Source: a virus. Taken from it: a stretch of 20,387 nucleotides of DNA. The stretch lies in the IMG/VR virus record IMGVR_UViG_3300011253_000399, positions 1 to 20,387 of that record; one strand, given 5' to 3'. The notes under the pieces are model-generated. The model was not told the origin of the DNA, searched no databases, and was given only the letters and a program-made list of their open reading frames with translations. The number at the start of each line of letters is the position of its first letter. Position 1 is the stretch's first letter. Shown here piece by piece: positions 13,498 through 20,387 of the stretch. Both the position numbers and the translations under genes were made by a program.

Positions 13498-13703
13498 GAC
13501 TTGGCTTGTCGTCCTCTACGCTTTGGTGCGTCCTCAGAGGTCTCAAGACCTACAGAACGATTCACCGGAATTTGTGGCTCACTGGCTGGGATAATACGAC
13601 CCATGCCTAGCAGCACTTTTACGCCTTCAGTTACTTCAATCACATCACCCTTCTTCCGAGATACGCGATCAATGATGCAACCTTTCATTACTTCGTATTT
13701 CAT
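13494..13703 (-). CDS. Small phage protein of gpFI position, 69 aa
   Basis: I take ATG 13703 (MKYEVMKGCIIDRVSRKKGD) as the start because AGGAG lies 6 bases upstream. The frame extends 22 codons further, to 13769, but that part runs through the terminator hairpin and overlaps the capsid stop, so it is probably not translated as such. The protein has a compact basic-beta core (KKGDVIEVTEGVKVLLGMGR), a Pro-containing linker, and a basic tail APKRRGRQAKS. Small proteins with this KKGDVxEV and LLGMGRI pattern are often seen directly after capsid genes. The place matches lambda FI, a packaging helper, but sequence similarity to FI is not evident to me. It could also be a minor head protein. The stop overlaps the next start. 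Confidence 0.7.
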   Translation of the reverse strand: MKYEVMKGCIIDRVSRKKGDVIEVTEGVKVLLGMGRIIPASEPQIPVNRSVGLETSEDAPKRRGRQAKS

Positions 13704-13713
13704 AGATGCTCCT

Positions 13714-13744
13714 AAAGAAAGGGAGCGAGCCGAAACCCGCTCCC
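13714..13744 (-). terminator. Intrinsic terminator after capsid gene
   Basis: On the minus strand GGGAGCGGGU, loop UUCG, then GCUCGCUCCC forms a 10-bp stem (seven perfect G/C-rich pairs, then G-U, G-C, U-G) with a UUCG tetraloop. It is followed at once by UUUCUUU. It lies in the 58-base gap after the capsid stop (13762) and just before AGGAG and the next start. Downstream tail genes have no obvious promoter of their own, so it may act as a partial terminator that lowers tail gene expression relative to capsid. Confidence 0.82.
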
Positions 13745-13761
13745 ATTCAGGGTATTGCTGA

Positions 13762-15639
13762 CTAGCCATCGTTACCGAAAGCGAAGCTCTGCGCGTGACG
13801 TACTGCTACGTCAACTGATTGCAGTGCAACGACTCGGATAGTACCTGTAGTTGATGCTGTGTAAGGATCAACAACGATATCAAGACCGCCAAACATTCCG
13901 ATCAATAGATCAGAGAAGTTACCAAAGTACAGATTACCAGCAGTCGCTTGGTTAGAAACGATTGAGCGGTAGCCGTTCATGGTATTTCCGTCTGCAACGA
14001 ACTGAGCTGTGCCAGTGGCTTTCTCAGTTGTCTTCAACGCGCCGTACATACTCGCAGGGAGGATGTAAGACAGATTGCCAGCAAGCGCGTTATCTTCAGC
14101 AATAGCTGTCTCTAGGCTTACGACTTCCGCAAACGTAGGAGTAGCTGCCGCAAAGTTAGTCACTTGGTTAACACCACTCGTAGCTAAGATACCAGTTGGC
14201 GCACCGCTTGTACCTGCTCCTTCTAGGCCAGCCTTATCAATAGTCAATGCCATTGCAGACGTAAGGTCGTTGCGAATAAGAGCCTCAACATCCAATGAAC
14301 CTTGAATCAAGAGCTGACGAGTTACGTCAGTAAATGCACCCAAAGTCTTAGGTGTCATAGAGACTTGACCTACAGTCATTTGGCTCTCAGTCGCAGCACC
14401 ACCTTCAGTAGCAATCCAAGCAGCAGTAGCAGCAACAGTTTTCTTAGGGATTTTAACATCACCAGAAAGACCGCCAAGCATTGTAGCGCCAGCTTGCATT
14501 ACGCTTGAAGCGTTGCGTAGTACGTCAATGAAGTCACCAGCTCGGAAATCGTCACCGATCAAGTCGCCAGCAGCGTTTGCTGTGCCAGCAGTTAGATCAC
14601 GCTTCCAGTTAGCCATTACTTCAGCAGGTAGCATAATGCCCTGAGCCGAACGACCATACTGCTCGGCAGCAGCTCGTGATGCCTCGAACTCAAACGCAGC
14701 AGCTTCTTGAGCGCGACGATCAGTTGGATTAGCAAGAGCGTGAATCGCACGAACCATTGAAAAGCGCTGAACGTCTTTCTTAGTCATGCCGATGGACTGA
14801 TCTTCTAGAGCGCGTTGGCTACCGACTTTCTCAAGCAGTTGACCACGGAACTCTTCGATTGATGTGCCTTCAGAAATAGCTTTTTGAGCCATTTCATTCT
14901 CAGCGTGACGCGATCCCAACTCAATGATTTGAGCTGCATTCTTTTGGGCAGATTGGCGAGCGTTAGCTTCGACTGCCACGATATCTACTTCAGACATAGT
15001 TTTGTCCTCTACATAAGTTACGATTTCGGGTTGTTTTGGCTGCTCGCTTGATCTACCCACGCCAACTGTCACATCAGCGGGAATTGATACTAAACTTGCT
15101 TCCATAGGCATCCAAGATTTGGCGATATACGTTTCGCCGTCTCTGGTGTCTTTTTGCATTTTGCTAATTGAGTAACCAACGCTAATGTTAGCTCTGATAC
15201 CGTCTAGCACATCATCGAACGCCTCTCTAGCAAGTGCGCCTTTTCCAAAGCGTACAGTCGCTCGCAGTCTACGAGCCGAGCCATCAAGGTCTACCGATTC
15301 TATTACGCCTATCTGTTTCTCTGGGTCATGATCCAGCAACAGTGGCGCTCTGCCTGAAGCGAGGAATGATAAATCAATCGCCTCGGCTGTGTGTTCTAGC
15401 ACTTCATTACCGAATGACCTGACCACAGGCTCTTCGGATGAAATGGCAATTTGTACTGTTCGCTTATCTTCATTGATAGGCGATGCGTCTAAAGACATAG
15501 CGCGATGCACTACTTCAACAGTAGCTTTACGCTCTTCAACGATTTCCTCTGCTCGCTCTTCAACGATATTCTCGCTGACTTGCGCTACAGTCTCGTCTAC
15601 AGTTTCTTCGACGTTATCTTCAATTGTGATTTCAGTCAT
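13762..15639 (-). CDS. Fused prohead protease (S78-type) and HK97-fold major capsid protein, 625 aa
   Basis: ATG 15639 has AGAGGA at spacing 7. Residues 1-40 are a strongly acidic head. Residues about 43-195 are an S78-type prohead protease: NEDKRTVQIAISSEEPVVRS, AIDLSFLASGRAPLLLDHD with the likely catalytic His104, DGIRANISVGYSI with the likely nucleophile Ser153, and MPMEASLVSIPAD. Residues 215-330 are a helical delta/scaffold region (EANARQSAQKNAAQIIELGS, EEFRGQLLEKV). From about 333 the HK97 capsid fold follows: GIMLPAEVMANWKRDL, then AAWIATEGGAATESQMTVGQ, LGAFTDVTRQLLIQGSLDVE, SLSYIL-type P-domain strands and FGGLDIVVDPYT near the end. The protease should cleave the delta region after assembly, leaving a capsid protein of about 290 aa. 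Lambda instead uses an unrelated S49-type protease C, scaffold Nu3, decoration D and capsid E; none is seen here. Both halves are clear; the cleavage site is a guess near residue 330. Confidence 0.93.
   Translation of the reverse strand: MTEITIEDNVEETVDETVAQVSENIVEERAEEIVEERKATVEVVHRAMSLDASPINEDKRTVQIAISSEEPVVRSFGNEVLEHTAEAIDLSFLASGRAPLLLDHDPEKQIGVIESVDLDGSARRLRATVRFGKGALAREAFDDVLDGIRANISVGYSISKMQKDTRDGETYIAKSWMPMEASLVSIPADVTVGVGRSSEQPKQPEIVTYVEDKTMSEVDIVAVEANARQSAQKNAAQIIELGSRHAENEMAQKAISEGTSIEEFRGQLLEKVGSQRALEDQSIGMTKKDVQRFSMVRAIHALANPTDRRAQEAAAFEFEASRAAAEQYGRSAQGIMLPAEVMANWKRDLTAGTANAAGDLIGDDFRAGDFIDVLRNASSVMQAGATMLGGLSGDVKIPKKTVAATAAWIATEGGAATESQMTVGQVSMTPKTLGAFTDVTRQLLIQGSLDVEALIRNDLTSAMALTIDKAGLEGAGTSGAPTGILATSGVNQVTNFAAATPTFAEVVSLETAIAEDNALAGNLSYILPASMYGALKTTEKATGTAQFVADGNTMNGYRSIVSNQATAGNLYFGNFSDLLIGMFGGLDIVVDPYTASTTGTIRVVALQSVDVAVRHAQSFAFGNDG
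14995..15010 (-). promoter_or_regulatory. Internal ribosome binding site and start for capsid-only product
   Basis: Within the fused frame, AGAGGA (15010-15005) lies 7 bases before an in-frame ATG at 14997-14995 (codon 215, MSEVDIVAVEANARQS). This matches, base for base in the core and in spacing, the site used at the start of the whole gene (AGAGGA, spacing 7). Starting here would give a 411-aa delta plus capsid product without the protease. Initiation is inferred. Confidence 0.6.
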
Positions 15640-15667
15640 CTCTGAATCCTCTTCAGCAATGTGATGC

Positions 15668-15676
15668 AGTATATCA
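15668..15676 (-). promoter_or_regulatory. Candidate extended -10 promoter before protease-capsid gene
   Basis: The 51-base gap between portal stop and protease start holds TGATATACT, an extended -10 (TG-n-TATACT). A weak -35 candidate, TTAAAG at 15694-15689, lies 15 bases upstream, closer than ideal. Transcription would begin near 15661 and leave a leader of about 20 bases. This is one of only two real gaps in the cluster. The match is short and could be chance. Confidence 0.33.
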
Positions 15677-15690
15677 TAGGAGCAATCCCT

Positions 15691-17433
15691 TTAACTTTCA
15701 GAGGCCGCAGCCCCTGCGCCAGAAACAATCTTTTTAGCTTTATCTTCAGCAACACCAAAACCAACTATCAGTATTTCGATAGCTGACTCTTGGCTAAGTG
15801 TTCCAACACCATAAGCGGTCACTACTTCAATAATAGAAGCAACTTGCGCTCCGTTCATGAGTTTATCTGGCGATTGAATGCCTTGATCTTCAGCCTTTGG
15901 AGACGGCTTGTCAGCAGATGGACTAGCAGCGCTAGGCTGCATGACTGATAAGGTCTCGCCTGTTTCTTCGTCAATATATGGCATGACAGGCATGAACTGA
16001 GCGCCATAAGGCTCTAGTGCGTACTTAACGCCAAACTGTTCTGCCATCATCTTGTCTCGTGCAATCTGAGACATAAGCTCTTCAGCGTCTTTACCGTACT
16101 GACTAGCGACATCCTGAATAGATAAGATTCCGCTTTTAAGTCCTAAGACCGAGGCATTCATTTCTTTTAACGGATCAATCCATGACCAACCCTTCCCTCT
16201 AAACTCGGCAGCAGATGAGAATCTAATATATTGACGAGTCGGAATACCGAAAGTGTTCATCTCCATTGCACTTTCTAGCCAGCTTTCAAAGATAGGCTGT
16301 ACAAAATGCTGAATCATGAAATGCTGCACATCTCGGTAAAAGTCGCGTTCTTCTAGTGCGCCTTGGCGAATACTAGAGTAGCTAGTGGCTTCAAGGTCGT
16401 TAGATAATGAGGTGTAACTAACCCCTAACGCAGATGCGATAGATTTAAGGACGGACTTATGGAAGCCCTCAAACTCATTATTAGGATTACTGGGGTCAAA
16501 CGCTGTGAAATCCACGCCATTTGGAAGCTGATGAAAAGTACCAGGCTCTGCATCCATGATAGGCACTTGCCCATCTAGATCGTCAGCCACAAAACCATCA
16601 CCCGCTGGACTTGTAAAGAAGCCCATCTTACTAGCACCAACACGCGCTGCGACTAATGCAGCTTCAATGTATGCGCCCAATTGTTTTAATCCCGCCATCG
16701 CAGGAGACATCCACGGCTCGCCACGAGTCTGACCAGAGCGTAAAGGCATAAACACATGGATGACTTTCTCAGCCTCTATGCGAATCGTCTTCTTAGCGAC
16801 ACTCATCGTAGTGAAATCGTAATCTCCGGGATGATACGACAAAAAGTGATACGCAATCGGCTTCTTGAACTGGTTCAGCTCAATACCCATGCGAATCTCA
16901 TTGCCGTTACTCAGCTTCTCGTTTTTAGTTTCATCTACCTGATCTGCTTCGATGAACTCAATAGCAAACGAGTCTTTAAAGCTGTTGCCACGATGCTTCA
17001 CAATAAACACTTCGCCATCACGCGCCAGCGCTTCCAAGCATAGCTTTTGAGCATCAACCCAACTTATTCGACCGTCTACGGTAGGATTGCCGAGCTTTGC
17101 CCATTGCAGAAACGCAGTTTCAACCGCAGAATTGCCAGTTTCATCGAGCTTACCCACCGTATCTAGCGCCTTAACCTGCAAGCTAAACCCCTTGCCGCCA
17201 ACCACGTTGGTCTTAAGCAGGTTGATATAGCGTTTTGCGTACTGGTTATTGCGTACTAAATCCCTAGATCGTGATCTGATAACCTTGAGAACTGGACTTA
17301 ATTCGGAATCTGCTGAGCGTTCAGAAGATTTGAAGTCAGCAAACAAACGACCTGCATTAGCTGAAGCATAGGCACGTTTAAACGGCTTTGGTTCAGGCTT
17401 TGCTTTTTTCGTGAAAATGTCGAAAATCGCCAT
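15691..17433 (-). CDS. Portal protein, lambda gpB family, 580 aa
   Basis: ATG 17433 directly abuts the stop of the gpW-like gene; GAGG lies 6 bases upstream. The N-terminus is typical of lambda-type portals: FKRAYASANAGRLFADFKSS, then SELSPVLKVIRSRSRDLVRN, YINLLKTNVVGGKGFSLQV. Other family patterns are LCLEALARDGEVFIVKHRG, IEFIEADQVDE, KVIHVFMPLRSGQTRGEPWM and SYTSLSNDLEATSYSSIRQG. The portal forms the dodecameric ring at one capsid vertex through which DNA enters and leaves, and it docks terminase. Lambda gpB is 533 aa. The extra length is at the C-terminus: a Pro/Ser/Lys-rich linker (about 493-520) and a small helical domain at about 524-570 (NGAQVASIIEVVTAYGVGTL, then ESAIEILIVGFGVAEDKAKK). 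I know this from the ends of other portal families, not from lambda. Confidence 0.93.
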   Translation of the reverse strand: MAIFDIFTKKAKPEPKPFKRAYASANAGRLFADFKSSERSADSELSPVLKVIRSRSRDLVRNNQYAKRYINLLKTNVVGGKGFSLQVKALDTVGKLDETGNSAVETAFLQWAKLGNPTVDGRISWVDAQKLCLEALARDGEVFIVKHRGNSFKDSFAIEFIEADQVDETKNEKLSNGNEIRMGIELNQFKKPIAYHFLSYHPGDYDFTTMSVAKKTIRIEAEKVIHVFMPLRSGQTRGEPWMSPAMAGLKQLGAYIEAALVAARVGASKMGFFTSPAGDGFVADDLDGQVPIMDAEPGTFHQLPNGVDFTAFDPSNPNNEFEGFHKSVLKSIASALGVSYTSLSNDLEATSYSSIRQGALEERDFYRDVQHFMIQHFVQPIFESWLESAMEMNTFGIPTRQYIRFSSAAEFRGKGWSWIDPLKEMNASVLGLKSGILSIQDVASQYGKDAEELMSQIARDKMMAEQFGVKYALEPYGAQFMPVMPYIDEETGETLSVMQPSAASPSADKPSPKAEDQGIQSPDKLMNGAQVASIIEVVTAYGVGTLSQESAIEILIVGFGVAEDKAKKIVSGAGAAASES

Positions 17434-18009
17434 CTAAAACCTCACCTGAATCGTAGAAGCGCCTTTCCTGCCATTTCTGGCATTCTCAGCGGCTTGCTCT
17501 TTAGTAAATTCGGCTCGATAGTAATCTCTTGCGTCCGTAAGCTCTTGAAAGCTCATTTTGGACAGTGACCTACCTGCAATTGAATAGGACGCAACATCAG
17601 AGTCAGCTTTGCCTTCTAAGATGCTTTGAATCTTACTGACCATTAAAGCCGCATGGCTACGGAGGTCACTGCCAGCATTATCAAGATCAGCAAGCACTTT
17701 CCATGAGCCGCGCTTTAACGTAATACGAGCCGCATCAGAATTGCGAACAATTTCTTGCTGCCAATCATAAGTGCCAGCAGTGTAGCTGCCAGTAGACGAT
17801 GCCGTAATTAGATAATGAGTAGACTGACCAGTAGCGGTAAGTTGGAATTCGTCCCTAGCGCCAGATATCCTAGCAGTGTAAACCAGCGTATAACTATCTG
17901 TGGGATAATCATCTACTAGATTTGAGACCTTCCATTGCACAAAGTCCCCTGCAACGATCTGTAGCGGCTCACCTTCAGGCGCTTGCGTTGCATCAAACAG
18001 ATTAGACAT
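17434..18009 (-). CDS. gpW-like head-tail connector with extra N-terminal beta domain, 191 aa
   Basis: ATG 18009 has AGGGA at spacing 6 and starts 9 bases after the TerL stop. Residues 115-191 follow the lambda gpW pattern: SHAALMVSKIQSILEGKADS, YSIAGRSLSKMSFQELTDAR, DYYRAEFTKEQAAENARNG, and a C-terminal strand STIQVRF. Gene order TerL, W, portal is exactly that of lambda. gpW (68 aa) seals the packaged head below the portal. Here about 110 residues are added in front: a beta-rich domain at 17-108 (LQIVAGDFVQWKVSNL, DSYTLVYTARISGARDEFQL, GSYTAGTYDWQQEIVRNSDA, ITLKRGSWKVLADLD) that looks Ig-like. It may decorate the neck or bind portal. The gpW part is fairly secure; the added domain's function is unknown. 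Confidence 0.75.
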   Translation of the reverse strand: MSNLFDATQAPEGEPLQIVAGDFVQWKVSNLVDDYPTDSYTLVYTARISGARDEFQLTATGQSTHYLITASSTGSYTAGTYDWQQEIVRNSDAARITLKRGSWKVLADLDNAGSDLRSHAALMVSKIQSILEGKADSDVASYSIAGRSLSKMSFQELTDARDYYRAEFTKEQAAENARNGRKGASTIQVRF

Positions 18010-18018
18010 AGGCTGTCC

Positions 18019-19845
18019 CTATCGCCAAGAATTGATAAAACCGCGCCCCGAACTAGGGACAAACGGTTGCCGATTTAAAGTCTTAGGAGGTTCTACAACC
18101 TCTACATTAGACCTCTTGTCTGCTAAGGCATTGACATTGATGCCAAGTATAGCATACGCCGCTATTGCATACACAAAACAGTCCAACGCTTCGTTGCGAG
18201 GTCTGGTCTTGTGAAAGACTCTTTTCTTAAAGCCCTTATGGTATCTGGTGACAATCTTCTCAGCCGTGAGCTGCTTGAAGTATTCCTCATTCAACACATC
18301 TGAGAAGTGAATAAAACCAGCCCCTTCATCTGCTATCCGTAACCGAGCAAATAACAGGTCTTTGGTGGTATCTACACCCACTGGGAACAAGGGGCATTTG
18401 CCGATGTTGTTTTTGGAAGGTCTGCTGACTATAGCCCTGCCCTCTCCACCGACACCCTTGATAGCAAACACCCTACGACCTGCGTTTCTTTTGGCGTAAG
18501 AATAGACGCTGTTCGTATAGTGACCGCCCGAATCTATAGCAGTAGCCCTTATTGGCAGGTCTCTACCATCATGACTTGGATAGGTATTGAAGATTCGAGT
18601 ATCCAGAGCTGTCCATAAGTGAGGAGTAGATGGGTCGCCATACATGACATGATGATCTATCACCCAGCTCTCATCGTCTCGACCCCAACCGATAATGCTT
18701 ATCTCTAGTCGATCATCTTGTACGTCTACCCCAGCGGTAAGGAATAGCACCTCTTCAGGCACTTTCTGGTCAAAAGACTCTCGACGCTCAAACAGATTGT
18801 ACTCGTCTATGGACTCTCCTTGATCTTCCCAAGACTGTCCGAGGTAAGTATTCGTCCACACCTTCAGTTGTTCTGGGTTCTTCTTCACTAACAGAAAGTC
18901 CCTAACCCCTTCAGCCAATGGTGTCCAAGGGCTATACAAAGCAGATATTGCGAAGCCAGCCACGCCGTTGAATGGCGCTGTAGCCACCCACGAGCCTTCT
19001 TTGACCGACTTTCTGCGGTCTGAGTCACTCCAAAGCGCAGAGCATTCCTCACATTGGTACTTGGCTGTGTCTGGGTTACCGTCAACCCACTGAACATTTG
19101 ACCAATTTAGCACCTGCTCATGACCACAATGCTGGCAGGGAACGTAATATCTTCTCTGATCTGACTTCTCAAATGCGTCCTCAATCCGAGATGCGCCCTT
19201 ATTAGTGGGCGTAGACACCATGATGATACGGCGATTCCAGAAGGTTGACGCACGTTTCCGAGCCAACTGGATAGGGTCGCCCTCTGATCCCGCTGACGTA
19301 GGGTATCTATCCACCTCGTCACATAGAACCAAGCGAATAGGACGCGAGGCCAGACCTGATGGGCTGTTCGCACCAACCAGTGTAATAGACCCACCTGCGA
19401 ATATCTTGTGAAGCGTCGTATTACCTGAGTCACGAGACCTTGGGGATTTTACCTTGTCTTGAAGGCACGGAGTAGACGCAAGCAATCCATTAGCCACACG
19501 ATCTTTAGAAAATGACTGCGCCATGTCCAGACTTGGCTGAAGCATAAGAATCGGGCTAGGGTCGTTGTCTATATGGTAGCCAATGATGTTAAGCAGCGCC
19601 TCAGACTTGCCTAATTGAGCCGCAGACATAATCACAACCTCTACGTTCTTAGGGTCGCAACAGGCATCCATCATTCCGCGCTGATACTCAGCTCTAGAGG
19701 TATGCCATCTTCCGGGTTCGGCGCTGGATTGACTATCAAGCCGTCTTTCTTTGTCAGCCCATTCGCTAACCGTCAGCTTCGGTGGCGGTCTCAGAACTGC
19801 CATCGCTTTCGCTAGACTGTGCTTGATGTCTCCTGTTACCTGCAT
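18019..19845 (-). CDS. terL: Terminase large subunit, lambda gpA family, 608 aa
   Basis: This is the packaging motor ATPase plus nuclease that cuts and pumps DNA into the prohead. ATPase: Walker A-like SAAQLGKS at 74-81, Walker B LVLCDEVD at 172-179, and the coupling motif MVSTPT near 209-214. A zinc-binding-type cluster, CQHC (237-240) and CEEC (265-268), lies between ATPase and nuclease, as in the gpA family. Nuclease: AGVDVQDDRLEI with Asp374, ATAIDSGG with Asp438, and NEALDC with Asp555 as likely metal ligands. Length is close to lambda gpA (641 aa). From ATG 19845 it overlaps TerS by 80 bases; Met15 at 19803 is an alternative start and would give 38 bases of overlap. No strong ribosome site decides between them. 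The gpA type suggests cos-type cutting with staggered ends. Confidence 0.95.
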   Translation of the reverse strand: MQVTGDIKHSLAKAMAVLRPPPKLTVSEWADKERRLDSQSSAEPGRWHTSRAEYQRGMMDACCDPKNVEVVIMSAAQLGKSEALLNIIGYHIDNDPSPILMLQPSLDMAQSFSKDRVANGLLASTPCLQDKVKSPRSRDSGNTTLHKIFAGGSITLVGANSPSGLASRPIRLVLCDEVDRYPTSAGSEGDPIQLARKRASTFWNRRIIMVSTPTNKGASRIEDAFEKSDQRRYYVPCQHCGHEQVLNWSNVQWVDGNPDTAKYQCEECSALWSDSDRRKSVKEGSWVATAPFNGVAGFAISALYSPWTPLAEGVRDFLLVKKNPEQLKVWTNTYLGQSWEDQGESIDEYNLFERRESFDQKVPEEVLFLTAGVDVQDDRLEISIIGWGRDDESWVIDHHVMYGDPSTPHLWTALDTRIFNTYPSHDGRDLPIRATAIDSGGHYTNSVYSYAKRNAGRRVFAIKGVGGEGRAIVSRPSKNNIGKCPLFPVGVDTTKDLLFARLRIADEGAGFIHFSDVLNEEYFKQLTAEKIVTRYHKGFKKRVFHKTRPRNEALDCFVYAIAAYAILGINVNALADKRSNVEVVEPPKTLNRQPFVPSSGRGFINSWR

Positions 19846-20320
19846 ATTCAGATAGCTCTTGTAAGGTTTCTCGGATGTATGTGTTGATAACGTCTTCAGC
19901 TTCAGCAGGGTTATCTATATCTGCGACCAAGGTAGCCAGTTTGGAAGGAATGGATAACAGCTTGCCCTTCATATCCATAAGCTGTAATTGAAACTCTTTG
20001 ATAACGTCCTCAACCCTTACTAGGTCGCCTGACAGCTCAAGCACTTCCATTTCAGCCTTGTCAGCTTGCATCTTAGTCAATCGAGCCTTCTCAGTGTGGA
20101 AGTCAATGTCATCACCGCCTGATTTGTTCTTCAGGCTTTTGATGTACGTCTTGATACTCGCAGCAATATCGTACTTCCCGCGCTCAGGCTGAATGATTAG
20201 GCCGTCCTTGCGATAGTGACTTAACATCATCACGGAGCAATCCAGAATCTCCTGCATTGCTTCCGAGCTGCCAATGAGCTTGTCATCAGTAATCGTATAT
20301 TTCGGCTGTTTTACTGACAT
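19766..20320 (-). CDS. terS: Terminase small subunit, Nu1-like, 184 aa
   Basis: ATG 20320 has only a weak GGA upstream. The N-terminus (residues 20-60) looks like the winged-helix DNA-binding domain of lambda Nu1: AMQEILDCSVMMLSHYRKDG, then LIIQPERGKYDIAASIKTYI. A helical region follows with EKARLTKMQADKAEMEVLEL and SGDLVRVEDVIKEFQLQLMD, a pattern shared by Nu1-type proteins (E-x-A-R-L, A-D-K-A-E-x-E, G-x-L-V). IPSKLATLVAD comes next. The last 20 residues are low-complexity, Ser/Glu-rich. It recognises the phage cos/pac site and brings the large subunit to DNA. It is the first gene of the morphogenesis run, and its 3' end overlaps TerL. Length is close to Nu1 (181 aa). Confidence 0.9.
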   Translation of the reverse strand: MSVKQPKYTITDDKLIGSSEAMQEILDCSVMMLSHYRKDGLIIQPERGKYDIAASIKTYIKSLKNKSGGDDIDFHTEKARLTKMQADKAEMEVLELSGDLVRVEDVIKEFQLQLMDMKGKLLSIPSKLATLVADIDNPAEAEDVINTYIRETLQELSEYAGNRRHQAQSSESDGSSETATEADG

Positions 20321-20387
20321 TGATCGGTGTTTCCAATAAAGCTATTCATAAAATTCTGTCGCTAGGAAAAGAATGCGGTCGCGAATT
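20321..20387 (-). other. Upstream edge of terminase operon
   Basis: Sixty-seven bases lie before TerS. On the minus strand one frame is open from the edge (20386) to TAG at 20344-20342 and reads IRDRILFLATEFYE, possibly the end of another gene, but it is too short to judge. A TCGCGA palindrome lies near the edge. In lambda, cos lies about 190 bases before Nu1, so a cos site would probably be outside this window. No promoter was recognised. Confidence 0.3.

Noticed and set aside
13704-13769. Longer start for the 69-aa gene (22 extra codons, ATG at 13769)
   Set aside because: The extra part overlaps the capsid stop and encodes through the terminator hairpin, while AGGAG sits 6 bases before the inner ATG at 13703.
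15636-15677. A 13-codon leader peptide (MIYCITLLKRIQR) ending in an ATGA overlap with the protease start
   Set aside because: It has an AGGGA at spacing 8, but it is very short, and a transcript from the candidate promoter would start inside it. I could not separate it from chance.
15697-15717. Short GC-rich hairpin (GGGGC, loop, GCCUC) near the portal stop
   Set aside because: Only five pairs including a G-U, inside coding sequence, and not followed by a U-run, so it is not a convincing terminator.
20321-20387. Possible cos site near the right edge
   Set aside because: Only 67 bases before TerS are present; a TCGCGA palindrome alone is no evidence. In lambda, cos is farther upstream.
1-20387. 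CRISPR arrays, tRNAs, insertion sequences or defence genes
   Set aside because: I saw no spacer-repeat pattern, tRNA-like fold, transposase motif or host-type gene. The direct repeats present are all in-frame protein repeats of fibre genes.

Overview
The window is a contiguous late structural region of a tailed double-stranded DNA phage (Caudoviricetes, siphovirus-type long non-contractile tail). Every gene I can support is on the minus strand, so transcription runs from right to left. The order follows phage lambda: small terminase, large terminase, gpW-like connector, portal, protease/capsid, head-tail joining proteins, tail terminator, tail tube, G/GT tail chaperones with a -1 frameshift, tape measure, tail-tip proteins, J-like hub/fibre, then accessory fibre genes. 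The lambda-type large terminase and lambda-family portal suggest cos-type packaging and a Gram-negative host. Several fibre modules (an N-terminus with TRAGKGSPLTNTEVDANFTN, an Mtd_N-like N-terminus, TATELNYVDGVTSSIQTQL, paired DADIGxTVQAYD units) are ones I associate with marine and environmental phages. That makes an uncultured aquatic phage or prophage likely, but nothing here fixes the host. No host genes, integrase, lysis or replication genes are present.

Layout from right to left. Packaging: 20320-18019 (TerS, TerL). Connector and portal: 18009-15691. Capsid: one ORF at 15639-13762 fuses an S78-type prohead protease to an HK97-fold major capsid protein. A candidate extended -10 promoter lies before it, a Shine-Dalgarno plus ATG lies inside it at the scaffold/capsid boundary, and a strong intrinsic terminator follows it. 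Head completion and tail start: 13703-12752. Tail tube and chaperones: 12755-11727, including a 50-residue gene and a canonical A_AAA_AAC slippery site. Tape measure: 11746-10025. Tail tip: 10028-8902. Central hub/fibre: 8899-4025 (1624 aa), carrying three kinds of internal repeat. Distal fibre/decoration genes: 4020-1, the last cut by the window edge.

Genes are packed with ATGA or TAATG overlaps or gaps of a few bases, as expected for one translationally coupled late operon. The only sizeable non-coding gaps are 15640-15690 and 13704-13761, and these bracket the capsid gene. No stretch over 300 bases lacks a gene.

The window is mostly a conventional lambda-like morphogenesis module. I see no defence island, CRISPR array, tRNA or transposon. 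The features that stand out are the separately controlled capsid unit with internal re-initiation, the GT frameshift, the gpW-like protein with an added beta-rich N-domain, and the repeat architecture of the fibres (10-, 18- and 59-residue periods plus a 270-bp tandem duplication).
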